A DNA stretch of 64,000 nucleotides, taken from assembly GCF_039543225.1 (NCBI RefSeq), contig NZ_BAABJI010000002.1, forward strand, positions 806,001 to 870,000, given 5' to 3'. The notes under the pieces were generated by a model that searched no databases, was not told where the DNA came from, and saw only the letters and a program-made list of their open reading frames with translations. How positions within the stretch are numbered: position 1 is the stretch's first letter; the number at the start of each line of letters is the position of its first letter. A program made the position numbers and the translations under genes. Below, in pieces: positions 44,423 to 53,995 of this stretch. Source of the stretch: Mucilaginibacter defluvii (GTDB lineage Bacteria; Bacteroidota; Bacteroidia; Sphingobacteriales; Sphingobacteriaceae).

Positions 44423-45523
44423 TTACACTATCTTTTCTTTTTTCCCGGATACTATGCTGCGATAAATGGCATCAATCACCTTCATATCCTTTAAGCCTTC
44501 CTCACCGGGTACGCGTGTTTGTTTTTTATTTAATACGCATAAGGCGAAATCATCCATCTGGGCGGCCTGCTGGTTTATCTGCGGGAAATTCATAATACCT
44601 TCGTGCGTTGTACCTTTTATGCCGCCGTACCCAAACGCGGGCTCAAGAGAAAACTGACCTTTCTCGGCGGTAGCTTTTAAATAACCCCAGTTATTATTAT
44701 AGCTCGACTTACCAGTAGTTTTTAACCCTCCCGGAAATTCGAACTCCCACATAATGGTTTCATCAACTTCTTTAAATAACTCGTTGTTTGTTTTTTGCTC
44801 GGTAGCGGTTACAAACAAAGGATTCTGCCCTAACGTGTAGCGAGTACCCTGAATAGAGTATACCCCCATATCCATCAACGCGCCGCCTCCTGAAAGCGCT
44901 TTTTTTAATCGCCAGGCGTTGGGGTCTCCGCGATATACAAAACCGTTACCTGTATCAATGGCGGTTACTTTACCATACACCTTTTTTTGGCCCAGGCGCA
45001 TCATCTCCATATTATGCGGCTCAAAATGCAAACGGTAACCGATAGAGAGCATACGATTTGCCTTTTTACAGGCTGCAATCATCTCCGTACAGTCGGCCGC
45101 GTTAAGGGCCATAGGTTTTTCGCAGATAACGTGCTTGCCTGCTTTTGCTGCGCGGATGGTGAATTCCTTATGCATGGATACAGGGAGCACCACGTACACA
45201 ATATCTATAGCCGGGTTTTTAGCTATCTCATCGAAGTTGCTGTAGTTATAAATATTCTTATCGGGTATGTTGTATTTTTTTGACCATTCGTCGGCTTTTG
45301 AGGGTGTGCCGGTAACAATACCGGCCAGGTAGCAGTGTTTGGTTTGCTGCAATGCGGGCGCAAGCTGGCCACCACTATAACCGCCCAAACCAACAAGCGC
45401 TATACCAAGCTTTTTACCCTGCGGGTTGAACGCCTGTAATGCCGGCGACAACATCAATGCACCGGCACTGATTGATAAGGTCTTTAAAAAATTCCTGCGG
45501 TTGAAATCCTCGAAATTCTGCAT
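44423..45523 (-). CDS. Exported Gfo/Idh/MocA family oxidoreductase
   Basis: A 366-aa protein with a twin-arginine signal (FNRRNFLKTLSISAGALML), a Rossmann domain (GIALVGLGGYSGGQL, from about residue 40) and the family motif VICEKPMALN near 132. The substrate domain begins GYRLHFEPHNMEMM near 162, close to glucose-fructose oxidoreductases, which are also exported with bound NADP. No glycan gene lies directly beside it, and it appears monocistronic. It probably oxidises or interconverts a sugar in the periplasm; the substrate is unknown. Confidence 0.85.
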   Translation of the reverse strand: MQNFEDFNRRNFLKTLSISAGALMLSPALQAFNPQGKKLGIALVGLGGYSGGQLAPALQQTKHCYLAGIVTGTPSKADEWSKKYNIPDKNIYNYSNFDEIAKNPAIDIVYVVLPVSMHKEFTIRAAKAGKHVICEKPMALNAADCTEMIAACKKANRMLSIGYRLHFEPHNMEMMRLGQKKVYGKVTAIDTGNGFVYRGDPNAWRLKKALSGGGALMDMGVYSIQGTRYTLGQNPLFVTATEQKTNNELFKEVDETIMWEFEFPGGLKTTGKSSYNNNWGYLKATAEKGQFSLEPAFGYGGIKGTTHEGIMNFPQINQQAAQMDDFALCVLNKKQTRVPGEEGLKDMKVIDAIYRSIVSGKKEKIV

Positions 45524-45613
45524 GACTTTTTGTTTTAATAATAATGTACAATCGGTTATTTAACTGGTGCGTGTAACTTTAACACACTAAATTCCAAATT
45601 GTTGTAATTTTAT

Positions 45614-48600
45614 TTACACACGATTGCCGGCTAACGTCCATTTAAGTAGCTTCTTAATATCTTTTTGGCCGAGCTGCCCCGGTTTTAAACGCCAAAGCCA
45701 ATTTTTTGATGACGAGGCCGGTATATTCATACGAGATTCTTCATCAAGACCAAGCAGATCCTGAACCGGAATGATACATGTGTTTGCTACCGAATTCATC
45801 GCCAGCCTGATCATCACCTCGTGCACGTTACCTGATTTTATTTTGATGCCTGTATAATCGAAAAGCCTGCGTTTTTCGGGCTTCCCGGCGTCCTGCCGAA
45901 ACCAGCCAACAGTAGTGTTATTATCATGCGTACCGGTATAAACAATATAATTTGCGGTGTAATTGTGGGGTATGTAGGGCGACTGCGGCATGTTATCGCC
46001 AAAGGCGAATTGTAGCACTTTCATGCCCGGCAAACTAAACTCATCACGCAGCTGGTATACCGCGTCGTCAATATCGCCCAAATCTTCTGCAACCAACGGT
46101 AACTCTCCGAGCTCAGCTTTCAGCGTTTCAAAGAAATGATTGCCAGGGCCTTGCTGCCACTTACCATTTATGGCGGTAGTTTCGTCGGCCGGTACGTCCC
46201 AGTACGCCGCAAATGCCCTGAAATGATCCAGACGGAGCACATCAAAAAGTTCCATATTTTTTTTGATGCGCTGTACCCACCAGCTGTAATTTTGCTGCTT
46301 TAGCTTATCCCAGCAAAAAACAGGCATGCCCCAAAGCTGTCCATCGGCGTTAAAATAATCAGGCGGTACACCTGCTACGCCAAGCATTTTACCTTGTTCA
46401 TCCAGATTAAAAAATTCGCGGTGCGCCCAAACGTCTGCCGAGTCATAGCTTACGTAAAATGGCAGATCGCCAAAGAGCTTTACACCCAAGTCATTACAAT
46501 AGCTACGCAAGCCTTGCCATTGTTTGGCAAAAATATATTGCATCCATTTGGCTTTAAGCACTTCATCAGCATATTTGCGGCCGAAGGCTTTGAGCGATTT
46601 GTCTTTACGCTGACTATAATCCTGATGCCACTCATACCAGGGCTTGCCACCGTGATGCTGTTTTATCACCACATATAGTGCAAAATCGTTAAGCCAGGCA
46701 TCCTGCTCGCGGCAATAGCTCGCAAAATCAGCTTGTGAATTTTCGCCTTGCTTTTGAAAAATACCCCAGGCAATATTCAGTAACTGCTGCTTAATACGTT
46801 CAGCCGCGACATAATCCACTTCAGCTTTTGATGGCATTGCATGGGCTTTTAAGTCGTCGTTGGTTAACAAACCATCTTTAGCCAGCAACTCCGGGCTAAT
46901 AAGCAACGTATTCCCGGCCATACTTGAAAACGAACTATATGGCGAATGGCTGTTTACCATCTCGGTTGGTGTAAGTGGAAGCAGCTGCCAGTATTTTTGC
47001 TGGCTGTACGCCAAAGCATGTGCAAAGGCTAATGCTTGCGGCCCCAAATCGCCTACGCCAAAATCAGACGGCAACGATGTGATATGCAACAACAGGCCTG
47101 ATCCGCGTGGGCTCTCCTGACGCTTAAAGCTAATTAATCCCAAAGGCAGATAATCTGCAAAGACATCTTTTATAAACAATTCATCCTCTTGCGAGCGGCC
47201 CTCTGTTCCTGCTAACTCATTGTAATAGCTTTCGGGTATTCCTTCAGGTAGTACGATCCTTGTAGATGCCCAATTAATCGACTCTTCGGCAATGTTTGCT
47301 TTTATAACAGGCAGGTGTAGCGGGATAACCGTCACTATCCATTGTTGCTGATAATGCCTGGCGTATGCCAGGATATGCTGCTTGTATTTACCCTTAACTT
47401 TTAACGGCACGTATTTTCCGGAAGTAAATACTTCGGAATATTTAATCCTAATGGCAAGTAAGCTTTTGGTAAGCCAAAGCTTGATGGAGGCGGTATATCG
47501 TTCGTTCCAAAGCCGTTTAATATCTTCTCTTGCACCTAATTGTATATCTTTCAGCAATGTATCACTTAAAGTATAATCAACATCTCTGCGGTTATCCGGG
47601 TCAACAAGGCTCAGGTCCCAACGCTCGCAGCCCTGGTAAATATCAGGTACGCCCGGGCAAGTGAATTTGAGCAGTAACTGCGACAGTGAATTAACAATAC
47701 CATGATCGGCAAGTTGCGGGTGAATGCCCGAGAAACTCTTCCAAAATGGTGAACCATTATCGAGTAAACGCGACGCAAAATTTTTAGCCGCTGTTTCATA
47801 ATCTTCATCCGGCTGCGCCCATTGCGAATGCTGTTTACCCTCACGAAGCGCCTTCTCCAGATAATCATGCAGGCGCTGTTCAAAGTTATCGTCTCCCTGT
47901 CCGGGCATCGAGTATGCGCCGACGATGGTTTGAAAAATCAGGTATATATCATTAACATCAAGCACCTTATCACCGTCCGGCTGTGAATTTTCTTTAATCC
48001 ATTGCTCAGCTGCTTTGCTCCACAAATCAGGCATGGCAGATAGCGCATTGAGCCTTGCGCGCACATCTTCGCCACGCTTAGTATCATGCGTTGATGTACC
48101 GTTTAGCGCAAGCGGCCAATGGGCTTGCCTATGCTTCATATAGGCATGAAATTCATCAACCGGCATACCAAACGCGTCCGGCGCGTCTCCTACTTCATTA
48201 TGCGCTGCAAAACGGTTGTAGGTATACATCAGCGTATCTTCAACCCCTTTAGCCATCAACGGACCGCTTAACTGCATACAGCGCTGATAAAAACTTAAAG
48301 CATTATCAGCATATTCCGCGGCCTTTTCTTCCGGATTTTTCAGTAAAGCCTGCTCTAATAGCATTGCTGATTGCTTTAGCTCTGCATCGCTTTCTTTTAT
48401 TTTTTTTATGATGGCTGATACCTGCTTTGCTTCATCCGCTGCAAGCGGCATCGTGTTGCCATAATACCTGTAAACCGGGCAGTAAATTAAAAACCGGGCA
48501 ATAGCTTCCTTTAGCTTTTCGTGGTCTGTTTGCTGATGCTCATGCTCACCGATCAAATTAAATTCGCAAAAGTACCTGGTCAGGTTAGCCAGTTCTCCTG

Positions 48601-49825
48601 CCATGTGCTGTTTTAGTATGTAAGCCTTTTTTTCGTGTATATCGGCCTCACTTAACTTACCATTACCTGTTAAGCGGTTGTATAGCGAAGTAAACTGCTT
48701 TTCGCCATCTGCATTGGTTAGCAAATTATTGATTACTGCTAAAAACTCGTAGCCAGTTGCCCCTTCAATCGGCCAGCTTTCCGGCAATTGCTCGTCTTTT
48801 TCCAGTATCTTTTCTACCACGATGTAAACGTCATTACCAACAAGCTTGCGCAGATTTTCCAGATAACCTGTCGGATCATACAAACCATCAACATGGTCAA
48901 CCCTGACGCCCTGGAATACACCTTCTTTAAGTAATGATGCAATGAATTTATGATAATTTGTAAATACGTTCGGGTTTTGCATGTTCAGGCAGATCAACCC
49001 GTTCACGGTAAAAAACCGGCGGAAATTTATCTTGCTATCGGTTTCCTGCCAGTTACACAGCCGGTAATACTGCATCTCAACAAGTTGCGAAAGCTCAGCC
49101 TTATCTTGATTGATCAGTTGGATTGCCCGGTCGATCTTACCCTTATATCCCTCGCCGGAAAACAAGGATTTTAACTGGATTTTTAACTCATTAAAAGCTA
49201 TTGTAAAAGCACTTACATCATCATTTTGATGTGTTTGTTTAATTTCCTGCAGCAACTTTTTCAGTGCGCTATCTTTTCCTTTTACGGCTGATAACACCGC
49301 GTCGTAGGTGCTTATATTAACCGGATAATTGTTATCGTAGTAGCTCAGATAAAAAGCGCCATCCGCGTAAGTCAGCTTTAATTCATCGTTATTGATTACG
49401 TCCTCAAGTGATGATCCTAAAAAGGGCAACATAATTTTGCCTTCAAAAAGCTCGCTTGTTCCGGCGGTATCAAAAAATGAGGCATAAGCGGATAACGTGC
49501 CTTTCTCCAGCACATCCATCAACCAACTGTTTTTGGTATCAAAAGCCATATGATTTGGCACGATGTCCTGCAACCAGTTTATTCCACTCTCTTTTAACCG
49601 TTTACTTATCTGCCGCAGTTGTTTCAGCGTACCTATTTCCGGATTGATTACGTGCGGATTGGTAACGTCATAACCATGCGTGCTGCCCGGTACGGCTTCA
49701 AAAATGGGAGAAGCATACAGCGTTTTTATTCCGAGCGATTGCAAATACGGTATTATCCGTTCAAGATCGGTAAAGGTAAAATCCTTGTTGAACTGGATGC
49801 GATAGGTTGCTACTGGATTAAACAT
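45614..49825 (-). CDS. treY-malQ: Malto-oligosyltrehalose synthase fused to 4-alpha-glucanotransferase
   Basis: A 1403-aa fusion. Residues 1 to about 895 are TreY (GH13): start ATYRIQFNKDFTF, VRVDHVDGLYDP near 312 with the nucleophile, IVVEKILEKDEQLP near 338, and THDTKRGEDVRARL near 582. TreY turns the reducing end of a maltodextrin into a trehalose unit. After only a few linker residues, from about 900 on, the protein is MalQ (GH77): RGSGLLLHITSLPSDFGVGD, LRLDHFRAF near 1200, LVAEDLGDID near 1246, YTGTHDNNTT near 1290. MalQ would rebuild short maltodextrins into longer ones usable by TreY. The start overlaps the treZ stop by 8 bp. Confidence 0.94.
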   Translation of the reverse strand: MFNPVATYRIQFNKDFTFTDLERIIPYLQSLGIKTLYASPIFEAVPGSTHGYDVTNPHVINPEIGTLKQLRQISKRLKESGINWLQDIVPNHMAFDTKNSWLMDVLEKGTLSAYASFFDTAGTSELFEGKIMLPFLGSSLEDVINNDELKLTYADGAFYLSYYDNNYPVNISTYDAVLSAVKGKDSALKKLLQEIKQTHQNDDVSAFTIAFNELKIQLKSLFSGEGYKGKIDRAIQLINQDKAELSQLVEMQYYRLCNWQETDSKINFRRFFTVNGLICLNMQNPNVFTNYHKFIASLLKEGVFQGVRVDHVDGLYDPTGYLENLRKLVGNDVYIVVEKILEKDEQLPESWPIEGATGYEFLAVINNLLTNADGEKQFTSLYNRLTGNGKLSEADIHEKKAYILKQHMAGELANLTRYFCEFNLIGEHEHQQTDHEKLKEAIARFLIYCPVYRYYGNTMPLAADEAKQVSAIIKKIKESDAELKQSAMLLEQALLKNPEEKAAEYADNALSFYQRCMQLSGPLMAKGVEDTLMYTYNRFAAHNEVGDAPDAFGMPVDEFHAYMKHRQAHWPLALNGTSTHDTKRGEDVRARLNALSAMPDLWSKAAEQWIKENSQPDGDKVLDVNDIYLIFQTIVGAYSMPGQGDDNFEQRLHDYLEKALREGKQHSQWAQPDEDYETAAKNFASRLLDNGSPFWKSFSGIHPQLADHGIVNSLSQLLLKFTCPGVPDIYQGCERWDLSLVDPDNRRDVDYTLSDTLLKDIQLGAREDIKRLWNERYTASIKLWLTKSLLAIRIKYSEVFTSGKYVPLKVKGKYKQHILAYARHYQQQWIVTVIPLHLPVIKANIAEESINWASTRIVLPEGIPESYYNELAGTEGRSQEDELFIKDVFADYLPLGLISFKRQESPRGSGLLLHITSLPSDFGVGDLGPQALAFAHALAYSQQKYWQLLPLTPTEMVNSHSPYSSFSSMAGNTLLISPELLAKDGLLTNDDLKAHAMPSKAEVDYVAAERIKQQLLNIAWGIFQKQGENSQADFASYCREQDAWLNDFALYVVIKQHHGGKPWYEWHQDYSQRKDKSLKAFGRKYADEVLKAKWMQYIFAKQWQGLRSYCNDLGVKLFGDLPFYVSYDSADVWAHREFFNLDEQGKMLGVAGVPPDYFNADGQLWGMPVFCWDKLKQQNYSWWVQRIKKNMELFDVLRLDHFRAFAAYWDVPADETTAINGKWQQGPGNHFFETLKAELGELPLVAEDLGDIDDAVYQLRDEFSLPGMKVLQFAFGDNMPQSPYIPHNYTANYIVYTGTHDNNTTVGWFRQDAGKPEKRRLFDYTGIKIKSGNVHEVMIRLAMNSVANTCIIPVQDLLGLDEESRMNIPASSSKNWLWRLKPGQLGQKDIKKLLKWTLAGNRV

Positions 49826-51659
49826 AACGATTGATATAAACTGTTACAGATTCAGGTTGTACTGATGCGGCGCGAGCCGCTTCCTCCTGCTGAATTATTG
49901 CTTTGCCGCCCCACTTTTCGTCAGCACTGTTAAACAACGTTGTCCAGTTGTTATTTTCAGGCAGATCAACTTGTTGTACACTGTCAGAAAAATTCAGTAC
50001 ACAACAAATTTTTTCATCTTCGTGCCAGCGCTGAAGCATCAGGATTTTCTTACCGGCATCAGCAGTAACACTTAGGTTTTCGCGGTTTAATTCCCTTAAA
50101 GCCTTGTGGTTAACTCTCAGATTTATTAACGTTTTGTAGTATTCCAGCATTTCCTTGTGCCTGGGTTGGGTTAGTAATTGCCATTGCAATTTCGACCGGT
50201 TAAACGTATCTTCCGACTGTGGATCGGGCGTCTCGCCTTCGGCGTGAAAAGCTTTAAACTCCTCTTTGCGGCCTTTGCGTACGGCTTCTACCAGCTCGTC
50301 ATCAGTATGACTGATAAAATATTGGAACGGGTTTGTTTCAGCCCATTCTTCGCCCATAAATAACATAGGTATGTATGGACTACACATTACCGCCGCCGCC
50401 ATCAGTTTCTGCATTTCAAAACTTACCAATGTGCTGGTACGCTCGCCTAACATGCGGTTACCCACCTGGTCGTGATTTTGGGAGAATACGATAAATTGAT
50501 TTCCTTTGTTTTTTGAAGCACTCGCACCGAATGTTTTTAGCCGATGCGGCGAATATATACCATCAAACACATAAGCGTCGCGGTAAGTCTTTGCCAAATG
50601 ATCTATTCCGGTAAAATCCGAATAATAACCGGTTTGTGGCTCACCCGCTGTTACACGAAGGGCATGATGAAACTCGTCAATCCATTGCAAATCAATGCCA
50701 TAACCATTATTATTTAAACTATTTATATAAACTGGATCGTTCAAATCTAATTCGGCAATCAAGTGATATTTTCGGCTTGTCAAAGCCATTAATTCATCGA
50801 CATGCTGTTTGATCTCCTTAAGTACATGTGTCGGACTAAGGTCTTTAATCGCGTGAACAGCGTCCATCCGCAGCGCATCGATATGAAAATCCCTGAACCA
50901 TATCAATGCGTTCTCGATGTAATATAGCCGTACAGCATCGCACCAGGCATCATCAAAATTGATGGCATTGCCCCATGGCGTGTGATATTTATCAGTAAAG
51001 TAGGCACCAAAATCGTTGAAGTAATTTCCTTCGGGGCCAAGGTGATTGTAAACCACATCCAACACAACCGCCAGGCCTTTTGCATGGCAGGCATCAACCA
51101 AACGCATCAGTCCCTCCGGACCGCCATAAGTGTCCTGCACCGCATAGGGTAAAACGCCATCATAACCCCAGTTTCGGCCGCCGGGAAATTGCGCTACCGG
51201 CATAATTTCCACAGCCGTAATGCCCACTTCAACCAGATGATCGAGTTTTGTGATGGCGGCATCAAATGTACCTTCAGGAGTAAACGTACCAATATGCAGT
51301 TCGTAGATGATGTAGGCATCCTGCTTGTGATTCGTCCATAAAGCGTCAGTCCAATTAAACGTGGAAATATCTAACGCCTCCGACGGCCCGTGCACACTTT
51401 CAGGTTGCGAAAGAGAGGCTGGGTCGGGGCGCTGCTTCTCTCCATCCAAATTAAACATATACCTGTCGCCGGGCTGTATTTTATCGGTAGTGAGCGTCCA
51501 GTAACCATAATCTTCGCCTTTGAGCGGTAAATCAAGTTTTTTTTCATCCACTACAACAGAAATCTGCTTTACAAGCGGCGCCCAAACCGCTATTTGAGCC
51601 AAGCCGTCAGCACCAAAATTTACGCCAAGGCTCCGTTTATTAATCTGCGGCTTCTTCAT
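49818..51659 (-). CDS. treZ: Malto-oligosyltrehalose trehalohydrolase
   Basis: A 613-aa GH13 enzyme with an N-terminal CBM48-like domain (about residues 8-100, VNFGADGLAQIAVWAPL) and the catalytic barrel: ELHIGTFTPEGTF, WGYDGVLPYAVQDTYGG, LDVVYNHLGPEGNYF, ALRMDAVHAI (nucleophile), LIAELDLND (acid/base) and FSQNHDQVGNR. The WGYDGV and FSQNHDQVGNR motifs separate TreZ from branching enzymes. It releases free trehalose from maltooligosyl-trehalose. It overlaps glgX by 20 bp upstream and treY-malQ by 8 bp downstream, which indicates coupled translation in the order the pathway needs. Confidence 0.94.
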   Translation of the reverse strand: MKKPQINKRSLGVNFGADGLAQIAVWAPLVKQISVVVDEKKLDLPLKGEDYGYWTLTTDKIQPGDRYMFNLDGEKQRPDPASLSQPESVHGPSEALDISTFNWTDALWTNHKQDAYIIYELHIGTFTPEGTFDAAITKLDHLVEVGITAVEIMPVAQFPGGRNWGYDGVLPYAVQDTYGGPEGLMRLVDACHAKGLAVVLDVVYNHLGPEGNYFNDFGAYFTDKYHTPWGNAINFDDAWCDAVRLYYIENALIWFRDFHIDALRMDAVHAIKDLSPTHVLKEIKQHVDELMALTSRKYHLIAELDLNDPVYINSLNNNGYGIDLQWIDEFHHALRVTAGEPQTGYYSDFTGIDHLAKTYRDAYVFDGIYSPHRLKTFGASASKNKGNQFIVFSQNHDQVGNRMLGERTSTLVSFEMQKLMAAAVMCSPYIPMLFMGEEWAETNPFQYFISHTDDELVEAVRKGRKEEFKAFHAEGETPDPQSEDTFNRSKLQWQLLTQPRHKEMLEYYKTLINLRVNHKALRELNRENLSVTADAGKKILMLQRWHEDEKICCVLNFSDSVQQVDLPENNNWTTLFNSADEKWGGKAIIQQEEAARAASVQPESVTVYINRYV

Positions 51660-53781
51660 GCTTGTTATGATGCTCTAATAAAACCACTGTACGCCCTTCA
51701 ACAGTAACCGTTTCCCCGGCGTTATAAACTGATCTGTCGGCTTTATAATCGGCGGTGTTTAAAACCACTTTCCACTTTTTGCCGAATTTTTCAGCCGGTA
51801 ATTTATAATCTATAGCTTCATGAAACGCGTTAAATATCACATAGTAACTATCGTCCACTATGCGCTCCCCTTTTGCCCCGAGCGAGTGAATACCCTTTCC
51901 GTTTAAAAATACGGCTAATGATTTCGCAAAATCGTGGCTCCAGTTCTCCTCACTCATTTCATCGCCTTCTGGTAAAAACCAGGCAATATCTTCCAGTTGC
52001 TGGCCTTTAGCAGGCTGCCCCTGAAACCAGCGCCTGCGCCTGAAGTTGGGATGCTCCCTGCGGAAGTGTATGAGCTTTTGCGTAAACTCAAGCAGCTCTT
52101 TATCAGCATTCTCCCAGTTTACCCATGAAATTTCGTTATCCTGGCAATAAGCATTGTTGTTACCACCCTGTGTACGGCCCATTTCATCGCCGGCTACCAA
52201 CATAGGCACCCCTTGCGATAAAAATAGCGTCGACATAAAATTACGCTTTTGCTGCGCGCGAAGCTCGTTTACCGATTCGTCATCAGTTTCCCCCTCTGCA
52301 CCGCAGTTCCACGAGCGGTTGTGGCTTTCGCCATCGTTGTTATCTTCGCCGTTGGCATCGTTGTGTTTCTCGTTGTACGATACCAGATCGTGCATGGTGA
52401 AACCATCATGCGCGGTTATAAAGTTGATGCTGGCAGTAGGCCTGCGGTAGTCATCCTGGTAAAGGTCGGGGCTGCCGGTAAAGCGCTGGGCAAACTCGCC
52501 AAGCATACTGTCGGCACCACGCCAGTAATCGCGGATGCAATCACGGTATTTACCATTCCACTCCACCCATCCCGGCGGGAATTTACCTACCTGGTAACCA
52601 CCCTCGCCCACATCCCAGGGCTCGGCAATCAGCTTAACCTGCGATATGATGGGATCCTGGTGAATAATATCAAAAAACGCGCTCAACCGGTTTACCTCAT
52701 GCAGTTCGCGGGCCAAGGTCGACGCAAGATCAAAGCGGAAGCCATCAACATGCATCTCGGTTATCCAGTAACGCAGGCTATCCATTATATATCTTAACAC
52801 ATTGGGCAGCATAGCATTAAGCGTATTACCTGTACCTGTATAGTCCATGTAAAAACGCTTATCATCATCAACCAAACGGTAATATGACGCGTTATCCACG
52901 CCTTTAAATGAGAGCGTAGGCCCCATCTGGTTACCCTCGCCGGTATGGTTGTATACCACATCAAGTATAACCTCTATTCCTGCTTTATGTAACTCCTTCA
53001 CCATGTTTTTGAACTCGCTTACCTGTCCGCCGGTAACGCCGCTGGATGAATAGCGAACATCAGGCGCAAAAAAGCCGATGGAGTTATAGCCCCAGTAGTT
53101 ACGCAGACCTTTTTCAACCAGGTAACGGTCGTTCACAAACTGATGGATCGGCATCAGTTCAATAGCGGTGATGCCTAAATCCTGCAGGTGCTTGATGATA
53201 GCCGGATGCGCGATAGCCGCGTAAGAACCTCGGATATCCTCCGGTATCTCCGGGTGCTGCATTGTAAGGCCACGAACGTGTGCTTCGTAGATCACTGACT
53301 GATGATATGGCGTACGTGGCGGAGCATCATCTCCCCAGTCAAAATTATTATCAATAACTACCGATTTTGGTATATAAGGCGCGCTGTCTTCCTCGCTATA
53401 GCTCAGGTCTTCATCAGGGTGACCAACCTGGTAGGCAAACAGTGAATCGTGCCAGTCAATTACACCCGCAATGGCCTTGGCATAAGGGTCTAACAATAAT
53501 TTATTCGGGTTAAAGCGGTGGCCGTTCTGCGGTTCATAAGGGCCATGCACACGGTAGCCGTATAACTGCCCTGGTTTTACACCCGGCAGGTAAACATGCC
53601 ATACCTGATGTGAACGTTCATAAAGCTTAATTTTTTTTGATTCGGTTTGAGATTCGGGCGAATCAAACAAGCACAGTTCAACGCCGGTAGCATTATCGGC
53701 ATAAAGTGTAAAATTCACGCCTTCGCCATCCCACGTTGCACCCAGCGGGTACGGTTTACCCGGGTAAGTTATTATTTCCAT
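51640..53781 (-). CDS. glgX: Glycogen debranching enzyme (GlgX/TreX type)
   Basis: A 713-aa isoamylase-type GH13 enzyme. It has an N-terminal CBM48 (PGKPYPLGATWDGEGVNFTL), then the barrel with NYWGYNSIGFFAPD, LDVVYNHTGEGN, GFRFDLASTLARE (nucleophile), LIAEPWDVGEGGYQVGKFPP (acid/base) and NFITAHDGFTMHDLV. It cuts alpha-1,6 branches of glycogen and supplies linear maltodextrin to TreY. In trehalose operons this protein is called TreX. It is the first of three overlapping genes and is divergent from the GH26 gene across a 214-bp spacer. Confidence 0.94.
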   Translation of the reverse strand: MEIITYPGKPYPLGATWDGEGVNFTLYADNATGVELCLFDSPESQTESKKIKLYERSHQVWHVYLPGVKPGQLYGYRVHGPYEPQNGHRFNPNKLLLDPYAKAIAGVIDWHDSLFAYQVGHPDEDLSYSEEDSAPYIPKSVVIDNNFDWGDDAPPRTPYHQSVIYEAHVRGLTMQHPEIPEDIRGSYAAIAHPAIIKHLQDLGITAIELMPIHQFVNDRYLVEKGLRNYWGYNSIGFFAPDVRYSSSGVTGGQVSEFKNMVKELHKAGIEVILDVVYNHTGEGNQMGPTLSFKGVDNASYYRLVDDDKRFYMDYTGTGNTLNAMLPNVLRYIMDSLRYWITEMHVDGFRFDLASTLARELHEVNRLSAFFDIIHQDPIISQVKLIAEPWDVGEGGYQVGKFPPGWVEWNGKYRDCIRDYWRGADSMLGEFAQRFTGSPDLYQDDYRRPTASINFITAHDGFTMHDLVSYNEKHNDANGEDNNDGESHNRSWNCGAEGETDDESVNELRAQQKRNFMSTLFLSQGVPMLVAGDEMGRTQGGNNNAYCQDNEISWVNWENADKELLEFTQKLIHFRREHPNFRRRRWFQGQPAKGQQLEDIAWFLPEGDEMSEENWSHDFAKSLAVFLNGKGIHSLGAKGERIVDDSYYVIFNAFHEAIDYKLPAEKFGKKWKVVLNTADYKADRSVYNAGETVTVEGRTVVLLEHHNKHEEAAD

Positions 53782-53973
53782 AGATAGATTGTAAATGTTT
53801 TTATTGTGGCAGCAGAGATAAAACAGGCATCAGCTATAACGCCCGACATCAGTTTTGCGCCAGACATCATTACTACAGCGAAACAACAATAATGTTTAAA
53901 CAACCTTTAAAAACGGCTCAAAATAATATACTATAAGGATAAATAAACATTAACCCCTGCTTCGGCTACTGAG

Positions 53974-53981
53974 TAGCTTTG
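53974..53981 (+). promoter_or_regulatory. Candidate -7 box of the GH26 gene
   Basis: TAGCTTTG matches the Bacteroidota -7 consensus TAnnTTTG and ends 14 bp before the GH26 start codon. No clear TTTG element is visible at the -33 position, so the assignment is tentative. Confidence 0.35.
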
Positions 53982-53995
53982 TTAAAAAACCTATT

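Noticed and set aside
52249..52797. A 182-codon plus-strand open frame inside glgX.
   Set aside because: It is antisense to conserved GH13 motifs, which fully explain the sequence constraint.
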